From: Ponticoccus alexandrii
GTDB taxonomy: Bacteria; Pseudomonadota; Alphaproteobacteria; Rhodobacterales; Rhodobacteraceae
Assembly (NCBI RefSeq): GCF_016806125.1
Contig: NZ_CP047166.1
Span: 744,001-808,000, forward strand
Direction of reading: 5' to 3'
DNA length: 64,000 nt
This document shows positions 43,677 to 52,379 of the stretch, piece after piece (position 1 is the first letter of the stretch; each line of letters opens with the position of its first letter). The notes under the pieces were generated by a model. It saw nothing but the letters and a program-made list of their open reading frames with translations, searched no databases and was not told where the DNA came from. The position numbers were made by a program, and so were the translations under genes.

Positions 43677-44288
43677 ATGATACCTCAGTCCGTGCTTATT
43701 GGTTTGATAGTTGCTATTGTTGGTTATTTTCTGCAGCAGAGAGCGTGGAGGCAGAAAAATATTGAAGAAGTTAGAAGGTTAGAGTTCGAAGAGTGTCTCA
43801 AGTTGATTGATGAGATTGGTCGCGCAATTGATGAGCGGCTAATGCAGACCTCTCGATATGCTGAAATTGTACGAAAGTGCGAGAAAAACTCAAAGGTAGA
43901 ATCTGAATTCCAAGAATCAATCGAGGGTTGGATGGGTGCCTTCTCGTCTCGGAAGTCTAAAATATATCATTATTATGGTCGTGAGGCTATGATTGAATTT
44001 GAAAATGTGGTTCATTCTCAAATGAGGGAAGTGTCAGAAATTCTGAAAAGAGAGGGGAGGCTCGGGTTGGCTAATTTAAGTTCTAAACACAGAAAAGAGT
44101 CGAGGGCGGCTTCGGCAAGAATCGACTTTGCGCGGCATTCGTCGTTCAAGTTTTTGCGAGAGCTGAATGAGCGTTTGTCGAATGGTGATGTCGGGCGAAC
44201 TTCGCTAGTTAATAATATAAGAGATGGCGCGTTGGACAATATATCGAAAGTTTATCTCCTGAAAAGGATGTTTGCCATAAATTCTTGA
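43677..44288 (+). CDS. membrane-anchored coiled-coil protein of unknown function
   Basis: A 203-residue protein with one N-terminal membrane helix (residues about 3-20, PQSVLIGLIVAIVGYFL) followed by a charged helical region rich in Glu, Lys and Arg (about 25-180). It probably faces the cytoplasm. I recognise no family. The ATG at 43677 has a weak AAGG ten bases upstream. Its codons are A+T-rich, unlike the neighbours. Its 3' end overlaps the convergent GT51 gene by 37 bp. Function unknown; a link with GT51 is only suggested by shared location. Confidence 0.7.
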   Translation: MIPQSVLIGLIVAIVGYFLQQRAWRQKNIEEVRRLEFEECLKLIDEIGRAIDERLMQTSRYAEIVRKCEKNSKVESEFQESIEGWMGAFSSRKSKIYHYYGREAMIEFENVVHSQMREVSEILKREGRLGLANLSSKHRKESRAASARIDFARHSSFKFLRELNERLSNGDVGRTSLVNNIRDGALDNISKVYLLKRMFAINS

Positions 44289-44983
44289 GCCTTCAGCGCC
44301 TCATTGTAACGGAATCGTACTCGAGAAGCCCAGCGGGGTGAGACTTTTTCACCTAAGTCTATGTAAGATTCTCCTCTTGCACCCGCTTTCGCAATTTCCC
44401 TTCCGGTCAGGTATACCGTGCTGGGCATAGGCAGCGGCAAAAGTGATGCAACGAGGGCAGACTGCTCCCAGTTTAGGTCTCGCGCTCGGATGCCGAAAAG
44501 AGACTGTGCGGCAATCTCAACTCCTTCCAATTTGTATCCTAAATAGCAATAGTGAATATAATAATCTAATATCTCTTTCTTGGAGCAATGAAAGTTCAAA
44601 GCATATGCGAGAAATAGCTCTCTCGCTTTTCGGCGGAAAGTTCGCTCTCGCCGATTTGTGCAAATTCTGACCACCTGTTGATCTATTGTGCTAATTGCGC
44701 CTATCCGCTTCCCCTTTGTGAGGCGCCTGACCGTGCGGGGTATGGCTCGGAGCTCAATTCCTCTGTGGTTGAAGAAGCGGCGATCCTCTAGATAAAGGAT
44801 CGTGGCCTCTACCGGCGAAATTTCTGTGCTTTTTGTGGTTATGCTATGCCTCCACCAATCATAATCTCGGTTGTCTTCAATTCTGGACTTCAACTTGTCT
44901 AGGTCACGATTTAAACTTATTAGGAGGCGTTTGACGCTCGCGGATGAGCGAGGCGAAACGGCTTCATTCGTTCGAATTCTCAA
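44252..44983 (-). CDS. stand-alone GT51 peptidoglycan glycosyltransferase, TTG start
   Basis: A 243-residue GT51 domain protein. Its motifs are: motif 1 LEDRRFFNHRG (catalytic Glu66), motif 2 ISTIDQQVV (98-105), motif 3 RKARELFLAYAL (Glu122), motif 4 KKEILDYYIHYCYLG and motif 5 GVEIAAQSLFG. All key residues of a glycan polymerase are kept. No transpeptidase domain follows, and unlike MtgA or class A PBPs there is no N-terminal membrane helix. The start is TTG at 44983: AGGAGG lies seven bases upstream, and the codon overlaps the folA stop (TTGA at 44980-44983), so translation is coupled to folA. Composition is A+T-rich, which indicates transfer. Confidence 0.8.
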   Translation of the reverse strand: MRIRTNEAVSPRSSASVKRLLISLNRDLDKLKSRIEDNRDYDWWRHSITTKSTEISPVEATILYLEDRRFFNHRGIELRAIPRTVRRLTKGKRIGAISTIDQQVVRICTNRRERTFRRKARELFLAYALNFHCSKKEILDYYIHYCYLGYKLEGVEIAAQSLFGIRARDLNWEQSALVASLLPLPMPSTVYLTGREIAKAGARGESYIDLGEKVSPRWASRVRFRYNEALKAQEFMANILFRR

Positions 44984-45465
44984 GTCTGATCCTCCTGCGT
45001 TAAGCTTCGACCTCTCTCAACAAGAATGCATTCCCGTCCAATACTTTGCACTGCACAGTTCCCCCACCCGCTCCCAATCTCCGGGAACCACGTATCCGCG
45101 CCCTCGACCTCCGTGTCGACCTCGGTCAGCAGCAGGCGGTGGGCCATGGGGAGCATCTCTTCGTAGATGCTCTGCCCGCCGATGCCGTAGATCCGGAAAT
45201 AGCCCTCGGTCTGGGCCAGCGCCACGGCCTCTGCGACCGACCCCACCACATGCTCGGTCAGCCCTTTGTCCCGCGAGACCACGATGTTCAGGCGGTTCTT
45301 CAGGGGTTTGACGGGCAGGCTCTCCCACGTCCGGCGGCCCATCACCAGCGCGCCGCCCAGCGTCTCGCGCTTGAACATGGCGAGGTCCTCGGGGATGTGC
45401 CACGGGATGTCCCCGTCCTTGCCGATGGCGCGGTTGCGGTCGTGGGCGGCGATGAGCGTGATCAT
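44980..45465 (-). CDS. folA: dihydrofolate reductase, C-terminus altered
   Basis: A 161-residue DHFR that makes tetrahydrofolate. Seen: MITLIAAHDRNRAIGKDGDI, PWHIPEDLAMFKRETLGG (folate site, Glu26), MGRRTWESLP and IYGIGGQSIYEEMLP. Up to TWFPEIGSGW the protein and base composition are native. The last ~28 residues (GNCAVQSIGRECILVERGRS and after) lie in A+T-rich DNA and read unlike the usual final beta-strands, although ECILVERG could substitute for the FxxLER strand. The island probably replaced the original 3' end. Confidence 0.92.
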   Translation of the reverse strand: MITLIAAHDRNRAIGKDGDIPWHIPEDLAMFKRETLGGALVMGRRTWESLPVKPLKNRLNIVVSRDKGLTEHVVGSVAEAVALAQTEGYFRIYGIGGQSIYEEMLPMAHRLLLTEVDTEVEGADTWFPEIGSGWGNCAVQSIGRECILVERGRSLTQEDQT

Positions 45466-45681
45466 GGGGGCCTCGGGCGTGACGGTGGGTTTCCCGTGCA
45501 TAAAGGCCCGCCCGGGGCTTGTCACGCCGGGGCGCCGCGCAAGCCCTTGCCCCGGCCCGGGCAATCCGTTGCGCGCGGATTTCGGCCCCGATGTGCGGAA
45601 CCTTTGCCTTGCGAGGCCACTGTGGGCTTCCCTGTCGGCGATTGCCCCGCATGGGGGCGGTCCGCTTTCAGGGAGGACATC

Positions 45682-46638
45682 ATGACCTATCTCAAGACCG
45701 CGCTGCGCGGCACGCTTCTGGCATCCGTCGTCACCGTCGGCGCCACCGGCGCCATGGCGCAGAACTTCGTCAACGTGCTGACCGGCGGCACGTCCGGCGT
45801 CTACTATCCGCTCGGCGTCGGGCTGTCGAACATCTACGCCGAGAACATCGACAAGGTGCGCACGCAGGTGCAATCCACCAAGGCCTCTGTCGAGAACCTC
45901 AACCTGCTGCAGGACGGCCGGGGCGAGATCGCCTTCTCGCTGGGCGACAGCGTTGCGGCGGCCTGGGAAGGCAACGCCGAGGCGGGCTTCCCCGAGAAGC
46001 TGGACAAGCTGCGCGGGATCGCGGCGATCTACCCGAACTACGTGCAGCTCGTGGCGCTGGCCGAAGCTGGCGCGACCTCGCTGAACGACCTGCCGGGCAA
46101 GGCGGTGTCGGTGGGCGCGCCCGCCTCGGGGACGGAACTGAACGCGCGCGCGATCATGGGCGCGGCGGGGATGTCCTACGACGACCTCGGCAAGACCGAG
46201 TACCTGCCCTTCGCCGAGTCGGTGGAACTGATGAAGAACCGCCAGCTGGATGCCACGCTGCAGTCGGCGGGGCTGGGCGTGGCCTCGATCCGCGACCTCT
46301 CGACCTCGGTGGACATCACCGTGCTGGAGATCCCGGCAAGCATCGCCGAGACGCTGGGCGCGCCCTACCAGGCGGCGGTGATCCCGGCGGGCACCTACGA
46401 GGGGCAGGACGCAGACGTGCCGACGGTGGCGATCTCGAACTACCTGATCACGCATTCGGACGTCTCGGACGAGCTGGCCTACGAGATGACCAAGCAGCTC
46501 TTCGAGAACCTCGAGACGCTGGTCTCCTCCCATCAGGCGGCGGCGCAGATCACGCTGAAGGGGGCGCTGGACGGCATGCCGATCCCGCTGCACCCGGGCG
46601 CAGAGCGCTTCTACAAGGAGCAGGGGCTGATCGACTGA
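45682..46638 (+). CDS. TAXI-family TRAP transporter solute-binding protein
   Basis: A 318-residue periplasmic binding protein with a signal peptide ending AMAQ (residue 27). The TAXI family pattern is VLTGGTSGVYYPLGVGLSN, then VQSTKASVENLNLLQDG and LGDSVAAAWEGN. TAXI proteins feed the fused TRAP permease with organic acids or amino acids, often glutamate or related compounds; the ligand here is unknown. GGGAGG lies just before the ATG at 45682. It is divergent from folA and followed by an internal terminator and the permease. Confidence 0.94.
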   Translation: MTYLKTALRGTLLASVVTVGATGAMAQNFVNVLTGGTSGVYYPLGVGLSNIYAENIDKVRTQVQSTKASVENLNLLQDGRGEIAFSLGDSVAAAWEGNAEAGFPEKLDKLRGIAAIYPNYVQLVALAEAGATSLNDLPGKAVSVGAPASGTELNARAIMGAAGMSYDDLGKTEYLPFAESVELMKNRQLDATLQSAGLGVASIRDLSTSVDITVLEIPASIAETLGAPYQAAVIPAGTYEGQDADVPTVAISNYLITHSDVSDELAYEMTKQLFENLETLVSSHQAAAQITLKGALDGMPIPLHPGAERFYKEQGLID

Positions 46639-46651
46639 TCCAGCCCGGATC

Positions 46652-46686
46652 GCGCCGCGTTCCCTGCCGGGGGCGCGGCGCTTTTT
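46652..46686 (+). terminator. intra-operon terminator between binding protein and permease
   Basis: Arms GCGCCGCG (46652-46659) and CGCGGCGC (46674-46681) are followed by TTTTT (46682-46686). It is 14 bp after the binding-protein stop and 20 bp before the permease start. It would make the binding protein far more abundant than the permease. Confidence 0.8.
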
Positions 46687-46705
46687 ACGTTCCAAGGAGA
46701 GAGAT

Positions 46706-48781
46706 ATGTCCGATATCGCCACCCCGCCGGAACCGGCGGAGAGCCATGGTGTGAGCTTTCCCGAGGGCGCGCTGGGCCGCACCCTGTTCTGGGTCGCCGT
46801 GGTGTTCTCGCTGTTCCAGATCGCCACCGCCGCGCATCTGATCGACATGGCCAGCCAGATCGTGCGCGCCATCCACGTCGGTTTCCTGATGGCGCTGACC
46901 TTTCCGCTGATGGCCTACGCGCGGCCCCGCGGGCCCGCGGTCAAGGCGCTGGCTTGGGGGCTGGCGGTCGCTGCCGTGCTGGTCGCGGTCTACCAGTGGG
47001 TCGAGTACAAGGACCTGATCCTGCGCGCCGGCCGGCCCACGGATCTCGATATCATCATGGGCGTCGTGGCGCTGGTGACGGTCTTTGCCGCCGCCTACTG
47101 GATGATGGGCATCGCGCTGCCGATCATCGCGGGCGCCTTCCTGCTCTACTGCCTCTTCGGGCAGCATCTGCCCTATCCGCTGGATCATCGCGGCTATGAC
47201 TTCGAGCAGGTGATCGACCACATGGCCTACGGGACCGAAGGCATCTACGGCATCCCGATCTATGTCTCCTCGACCTATATCTTCCTCTTCATCCTCTTCG
47301 GCTCCTTCCTCGAACGGGCCGGGATGATCCAGCTTTTTACCGATGTCTCCATGGGCCTCTTCGGGCACCGGCAGGGTGGCGCGGCCAAGGTGTCGGTCGT
47401 CTCGTCGGGGCTGATGGGCACGATCTCGGGCTCCGGCGTAGCCAATGTCGTGACCACCGGGCAATTCACCATTCCGCTGATGAAGCGCTTCGGCTACCGC
47501 GCGGCCTTTGCGGGGGGCGTGGAGAGCACCGCCTCGATGGGCGGGCAGATCATGCCCCCCGTCATGGGCGCCGTGGCCTTCATCATGGCAGAGACGCTGG
47601 ATGTTCCTTATGTCGAGGTCGTCAAGGCTGCGCTGGTGCCCGCGATCCTGTATTTCGCCTCGGCCTTCTGGATCGTGCATCTGGAGGCGGGCAAGCACGC
47701 GCTGCGCGGCCTGCCGAAAGAGGGCCTGCCCTCGCCGCTGAAGGCGATCAAGGACGGCTGGATGCTGCTGGTGCCGCTGGGCGTGCTCGTCTACCTGCTG
47801 TTCGGAGGCTACACGCCGCTCTTCGCCGGGACCGTGGGCCTTGGCCTGACGGTGCTTCTGATCCTTGGCGGGACCATCGTGCTGGGCCTGCCCTCGACGG
47901 TGTTCCGGACGGTCTTCTGGATCGGGCTCGGCCTCGTCACGGCGGCCTTCCTGCAATTCGGGACCAACGTGCTCTTCGCCGCCATCGTGGCGCTGCTGAT
48001 CTGGTGCGCCCTGTCCAAGGGCGGGCGCGAGACGCTGGGCCTGATCCGCGACAGTCTGGCCGAGGGTGCCCGCACGGCGCTGCCGGTGGGTGTGGCCTGC
48101 GCGCTGGTGGGCGTGATCATCGGGACCATGACGCTGACCGGGGCGGCCAACACCTTTGGCCAGTTCATCGTCGCCATCGGGCAGGAGAACCTCTTCCTGT
48201 CGCTGGTGCTGACCATGGTCACCTGCATCTTCCTCGGCATGGGGATCCCGACGATCCCCAACTACATCATCACCTCGTCGATCGCGGGACCGGCGCTGCT
48301 GGACCTCGGCGTGCCGCTGATCGTCAGCCACATGTTCGTCTTCTACTTCGGCATCCTCGCGGACCTGACGCCGCCGGTGGCGCTGGCCTGCTTCGCCGCC
48401 GCCCCCATCGCCAAGGCGAACGGGCTGCGCATCTCGATGGAGGCGATCAAGGTCGCGGCGGCGGGCTTCGTAATCCCCTTCATGGCGGTCTACACGCCGG
48501 TCCTGATGCTGCAACCGGGCGGGCCCTTGGCCGAGGCCATCGGCTTCTGGCCGGCGGTGGCCTACGTGGTGTTCAAGACCGTGGGGTCCATCGCGCTCTG
48601 GGGCGTGGCGGTGATCGGCTGGTGCGGGCATCCGCTGGGCTGGCCGGTGCGGCTGCTGGCGATGGGCGCGGCCTTCACGCTGATCGCCTCGGTGCCCATG
48701 ACGGACGAGATCGGCTTTGCGCTGGCCGCAGCCACGGCGGGTCTGATCTGGCTGACCGGAAAGCGGGTGGCGCGGGCATGA
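46706..48781 (+). CDS. TRAP transporter fused DctQM-type permease (TAXI partner)
   Basis: A 691-residue membrane protein with about 16-18 predicted helices: a small N-terminal DctQ-like part and a large DctM-like part (from about residue 115). DctM landmarks are FLFILFGSFLERAGMIQLF, GLMGTISGSGVANVVTTGQF and the terminal HMFVFYFGILADLTPPVAL. It is a Na+- or H+-coupled secondary importer working with the upstream binding protein. Its stop overlaps the next start (ATGA at 48778-48781). Confidence 0.95.
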   Translation: MSDIATPPEPAESHGVSFPEGALGRTLFWVAVVFSLFQIATAAHLIDMASQIVRAIHVGFLMALTFPLMAYARPRGPAVKALAWGLAVAAVLVAVYQWVEYKDLILRAGRPTDLDIIMGVVALVTVFAAAYWMMGIALPIIAGAFLLYCLFGQHLPYPLDHRGYDFEQVIDHMAYGTEGIYGIPIYVSSTYIFLFILFGSFLERAGMIQLFTDVSMGLFGHRQGGAAKVSVVSSGLMGTISGSGVANVVTTGQFTIPLMKRFGYRAAFAGGVESTASMGGQIMPPVMGAVAFIMAETLDVPYVEVVKAALVPAILYFASAFWIVHLEAGKHALRGLPKEGLPSPLKAIKDGWMLLVPLGVLVYLLFGGYTPLFAGTVGLGLTVLLILGGTIVLGLPSTVFRTVFWIGLGLVTAAFLQFGTNVLFAAIVALLIWCALSKGGRETLGLIRDSLAEGARTALPVGVACALVGVIIGTMTLTGAANTFGQFIVAIGQENLFLSLVLTMVTCIFLGMGIPTIPNYIITSSIAGPALLDLGVPLIVSHMFVFYFGILADLTPPVALACFAAAPIAKANGLRISMEAIKVAAAGFVIPFMAVYTPVLMLQPGGPLAEAIGFWPAVAYVVFKTVGSIALWGVAVIGWCGHPLGWPVRLLAMGAAFTLIASVPMTDEIGFALAAATAGLIWLTGKRVARA

Positions 48782-49170
48782 GCGCGCTCTGCCTCGGCGC
48801 CGTGGCGATTGCCATGGCGCCGCAGTTCACCCTGTCATGGACCCATTCCGTCGAGCGGGTGACATGGCGCGAGACATGGGCCGTCGAGGACAGCGGCCTG
48901 CGGCTGGTCGAGGGAGCGGTGCAGGGATCGGGCGCCGGGATGGAACCGGGCGAGGGCGCGCGCCTCAAGGACCGCTGGTGGGTCTGGGAGGGCCAAGTGA
49001 CCGTGCCCGCCCTCGTGCTGGCGGCCTCGGGCGCGACGGTGTCGGGCTGGACGCTTTGTGCCGAGGGCACCTGCTGGGTGCTGGGCACGGCGGAGGCGGC
49101 GCCCCTGCGGCTGGCGCCCTGCGCGGCGCACGCGGGGAGTTCCGCAGGCGCGACGCCCGTGGCAGAGTAG
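48778..49170 (+). CDS. DUF1850 protein
   Basis: A 130-residue DUF1850 protein, a family that recurs next to TAXI-type TRAP permeases. The core is FTLSWTHSVERVTWRETWAVED and LRLVEGAVQGSGAGMEPGEG. A short hydrophobic N-terminus could anchor or export it. The role is unknown; coupling to the permease by overlap points to a shared function. It is followed four bases later by the sensor kinase gene. Confidence 0.9.
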   Translation: MSALCLGAVAIAMAPQFTLSWTHSVERVTWRETWAVEDSGLRLVEGAVQGSGAGMEPGEGARLKDRWWVWEGQVTVPALVLAASGATVSGWTLCAEGTCWVLGTAEAAPLRLAPCAAHAGSSAGATPVAE

Positions 49171-49174
49171 CCGC

Positions 49175-50947
49175 ATGACCGCGCGCCGCCACCGGGCCTT
49201 CTGGCCATGCCTCGTGCTTGTCGCCGTGCTGGCGGCGGGCGGGGCGGGGCTTGCCGCGTGGCAGGTGGCCAAGGCGGGGCTGGCAGAGCGGGTCGACCGT
49301 GCACTGGTGCTGACCGCGCGCACGCTGGAGGCGGAGATAGAGCGCTACCGCTACCTGCCCTCGGTGGCGCTGGAAGACCCGCGCATCCGCGCCGCCGTGA
49401 CCTATCCGCAAAGCGCCGAGCGCATCGGCACCGCGAACCGAGCGCTGGAGGTGGCGGCCCGCCAGTCCGGCGCGGACGAGCTGTACCTGCTGGACGAGAC
49501 CGGCACGGCCATCGCATCCAGCAACTGGCGCGACGAGACCAGCTTCGTCGGCGAGAACTATGCCTTCCGGCCCTATTTCTCCGATGCCATGGCGGGCGGC
49601 TCGGGGCGGTTCTACGCCGTCGGCGTGACCACCGGAGAGCCGGGGTATTTCATGGCCTCGCGGGTCACGGTCGCGGAACGTCCGGCGGTGGTGGTGGTAA
49701 AGATCGACCTGCGCCCCCTGCAGGAGACATGGGTGGACGCGGGCGACATGCTGACCGTGGCGGACGGCTTTGGCGTCATCATCCTGTCGGGTCAGCCGCG
49801 CTGGGTCTATCGCCCGCTTGTGCCATTGACGGAGGAGGCGCGCGCCGCCATCGCCGCGCAGCGTGTCTTTGCCGGGGTGCCGGTGGCCGACCGCGCGCCG
49901 GTGCTGCACGAGGCCGGGCAGACGGTCATGACCGTGGGCGGCGAGGGCCGGCTGCTGCGGCGGCAGGACCTGCCGGGCGACGGCTGGGTGCTTTTGGGCA
50001 GCGGCGCGCTGACGCCCGCGCTGCGTCTGGCATGGGGCGTGGCGGCGGCGGTGCTGCTGTCGGCGCTGGCGCTTGGGGCGCTGGCGCAGACGTGGTGGCA
50101 GCGCCGGCGCATGGTGGCGATGCGGCTGCGGCAAGGCGCCCTGCTGGAGGCACGCGTGGCCGAGCGGACGCAGGCGCTGGCCCGCGAGATCGAAGAGCGC
50201 CAGCGCACAGAGGACGACCTGCGCGCGGCGCAGGACGCGCTGGTGCATTCCGAGAAGATGGCGGCGCTGGGGCGCATGTCGGCGGCCATCGTGCACGAGA
50301 TCAGCCAGCCTCTGGCGGCGATGGAGGCGACGCTGGCTGCCACCCTGCTGTCGGGCAAGGTGACGGACGACTTCGCGGTCTCTCGGATCGAGAAGGCGCG
50401 CAGCCACATCCGTCGGATGCTGCGGACGATCCGCCACCTCAAGAGCTTCTCGCGCAAGGAGGGCGGCGAGCGGCGGCCCGTGGCGGTGGACACGGTGGTG
50501 CGCTCGGCGCTGGAACTGGTCGGGCCGCGTGCGGGCGATTGCGGTGTGGTGATCGGCTTTGCGCCGCGGGGACCCGGGCCGGTGATCCTTGCGGGCGAGG
50601 TGCGGCTGGAACAGGTTCTGGTGAACCTGCTGATGAACGCGCTGGACGCCGTGGCGGACCGCCCCGCGCCCGCCGTGCGGGTCGAGCGCCGGGTAAGCGG
50701 CGGTTCGGTGCAAATCGCGGTGGTGGACAACGGTCCGGGCATCCCCTCGTCGCTGATGGCGCGGGTGACAGAACCCTTCTTCAGCACCAAGCAGACCGGC
50801 GAGAGCCTTGGCCTTGGCCTGTCGATCTCGCGCACCATCGTAGAGGAATTCGGCGGTCGGTTGACCCTGTCCGAGGCCCCCGGTGGCGGCACGCGGGCGG
50901 TGCTGACCTTCGACACCATGGCCGGTGAACGGGTGGCGGCGGAATGA
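49175..50947 (+). CDS. DctB-like sensor histidine kinase
   Basis: A 590-residue membrane kinase. Two membrane helices (about 10-32 and 285-310) flank a periplasmic double-PAS/PDC (dCache-like) sensor with YLLDETGTAIASSNW and YAFRPYFSDAM. A cytoplasmic coiled coil leads to the HisKA H-box SAAIVHEISQPLAAME. The ATPase N-box is LLMNALDAV, G1 is DNGPGIP and G2 is SLGLGLSIS. It probably senses the solute of the adjacent TRAP system. ATG 49175 follows DUF1850 closely. The response regulator is 121 bp downstream. Confidence 0.94.
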   Translation: MTARRHRAFWPCLVLVAVLAAGGAGLAAWQVAKAGLAERVDRALVLTARTLEAEIERYRYLPSVALEDPRIRAAVTYPQSAERIGTANRALEVAARQSGADELYLLDETGTAIASSNWRDETSFVGENYAFRPYFSDAMAGGSGRFYAVGVTTGEPGYFMASRVTVAERPAVVVVKIDLRPLQETWVDAGDMLTVADGFGVIILSGQPRWVYRPLVPLTEEARAAIAAQRVFAGVPVADRAPVLHEAGQTVMTVGGEGRLLRRQDLPGDGWVLLGSGALTPALRLAWGVAAAVLLSALALGALAQTWWQRRRMVAMRLRQGALLEARVAERTQALAREIEERQRTEDDLRAAQDALVHSEKMAALGRMSAAIVHEISQPLAAMEATLAATLLSGKVTDDFAVSRIEKARSHIRRMLRTIRHLKSFSRKEGGERRPVAVDTVVRSALELVGPRAGDCGVVIGFAPRGPGPVILAGEVRLEQVLVNLLMNALDAVADRPAPAVRVERRVSGGSVQIAVVDNGPGIPSSLMARVTEPFFSTKQTGESLGLGLSISRTIVEEFGGRLTLSEAPGGGTRAVLTFDTMAGERVAAE

Positions 50948-51068
50948 CGGGGCAGGGCAGGCGGAGGGTCGGGACCGGGGCGGAGCACGGTGACGGGCGC
51001 CCGGCACAGGCCGGTGACGCGGGTCCAACGACGGGGCGGTGCGGATCGCTGGCGTGGGGCACCGGGGC

Positions 51069-52379
51069 ATGAGCGGGGCGCGCCTTTTCGTCGTGGACGA
51101 CGACCCGGATCACCTCGAGGGTCTGTGCGACCTGATCGGCGCCGTGGGCCACCGCACCGAGGGTTTCGCCGAGGCGCGGGCCGCTCTGGAGGCTGCCGTG
51201 GCCGCGCCTCCGGATCTTGTGCTGACCGACCTGCGGATGCCGGGGATGGACGGGATCGGTCTGCTGATGGCGCTGGCCGAGGCGGGTTGCGATGTGCCTG
51301 TGGTGCTGCTGACCGGCCACGGCGACGTGGCGCAGGCGGTGCGCGCGATGCAGCAGGGCGCCGAGGATTTCCTTGAAAAACCCTATGACGCCGGGCACCT
51401 GCTGATGGTCATCGAACGGGCGCTGAAGACCGGGCGGCTGAAGGCCGAGGTGGCGCGCCTGCAGGATCGGCTGGACGCGCAGGGCGAATTCATCGGCGAA
51501 AGCCGCACCATGGCGGCCCTGCGCGCAACCCTCTCCGAGATCGCCCCGCTGGATATCGACGTGGTCGTAACCGGCGAGACCGGCACCGGCAAGGAACTGG
51601 CGGCGCGGCTGCTGCACCATCGCGGACCGCGCCCCGAGGGGCCTTTTGTCGTCGTCAATTGCGCGACCCTGCCCGACAGCGGCGCCGAGGCGGTGCTGTT
51701 TGGGGATGCGCGCAGCGCGCCAGAGGGCGCGGACCCCGGCCTGATCGCCGCCGCCGACGGCGGCACGCTGTTTCTGGACCAGATCGACGCGCTGTCCGCG
51801 ACGCTGCAGCCCAAGCTTCTGCGCATTCTTCAGACCCGGCAGGCCGAAGGTGACGGGCGGGCGCTGGCGTTCCGGGTTGTGGCCTCTGCCTCGCGGCCGC
51901 TGCGCGATGTCATCGGCGAGGGCAGCTTTCGCGAAGACCTGTATTACCGCATCGCCGGGTACGAGATCGCGCTGCCCAGCCTTCGGCAGGTGCCCGCGGA
52001 CGTGCCGCTGATCTTCGAGAAGTTCCTGTCCGCGGCGGCGGCGCGGCACGGACGAGAGTTGCCGGCGGTCACCTTCGAGGACCGCAAGGCACTGCAGGCG
52101 CACCACTGGCCCGGCAATGCGCACGAGCTGAAGATCATGGCGGACCGGCATGTGCTGGGCCTGAAGGGCAAGGATACGCGCCGGGCCGCCGGTTTCGTGG
52201 CCGGAACGGGTCAGACCCTGCGCGACCTCGTCGCGGATTTCGAGGCGCAGGAAATCGCCCGCGTGCTGGATCAGTGCAATGGCAACACAGAGGCGGCGGC
52301 CCGCATCCTCGGCCTGCCACGGCGCACGCTGAACGACAAGATCGCCAAGTTGCCGCTGCTGGCGGGCCGCAAGCGTTAG
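51069..52379 (+). CDS. NtrC/DctD-type response regulator lacking GAFTGA
   Basis: A 436-residue regulator: a receiver domain (Asp in DLVLTDLRMPGMDG, Lys in EDFLEKPYD), an AAA+ domain (Walker A GETGTGKE, Walker B GGTLFLDQID) and a C-terminal Fis-type helix-turn-helix (NTEAAARILGLPRRTLND). The GAFTGA loop that contacts sigma-54 is absent; the corresponding stretch reads FGDARSAPEGADPG. The Walker B Glu is Gln. This argues against normal sigma-54 activation. ATG 51069 starts MSGARLFVVDDDPDH. Partner of the adjacent kinase. Confidence 0.92.
   Translation: MSGARLFVVDDDPDHLEGLCDLIGAVGHRTEGFAEARAALEAAVAAPPDLVLTDLRMPGMDGIGLLMALAEAGCDVPVVLLTGHGDVAQAVRAMQQGAEDFLEKPYDAGHLLMVIERALKTGRLKAEVARLQDRLDAQGEFIGESRTMAALRATLSEIAPLDIDVVVTGETGTGKELAARLLHHRGPRPEGPFVVVNCATLPDSGAEAVLFGDARSAPEGADPGLIAAADGGTLFLDQIDALSATLQPKLLRILQTRQAEGDGRALAFRVVASASRPLRDVIGEGSFREDLYYRIAGYEIALPSLRQVPADVPLIFEKFLSAAAARHGRELPAVTFEDRKALQAHHWPGNAHELKIMADRHVLGLKGKDTRRAAGFVAGTGQTLRDLVADFEAQEIARVLDQCNGNTEAAARILGLPRRTLNDKIAKLPLLAGRKR

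Larger units (their letters stand above)
43510..45065. mobile_element. A+T-rich genomic island between parE and folA
   Basis: Both strands of this block are visibly A+T-rich against a G+C-rich background, starting near 43510 and ending inside the last 30 codons of folA near 45065. It carries two genes with unlike codon use. I found no integrase, transposase or obvious flanking direct repeat. The foreign origin is inferred from composition. Confidence 0.6.

Noticed and set aside
43511..44406. TTCCCTTCCGG near both 43511 and 44396 as possible island ends
   Set aside because: The second copy is inside the GT51 gene, not at the right edge, so it does not behave like attachment-site repeats.
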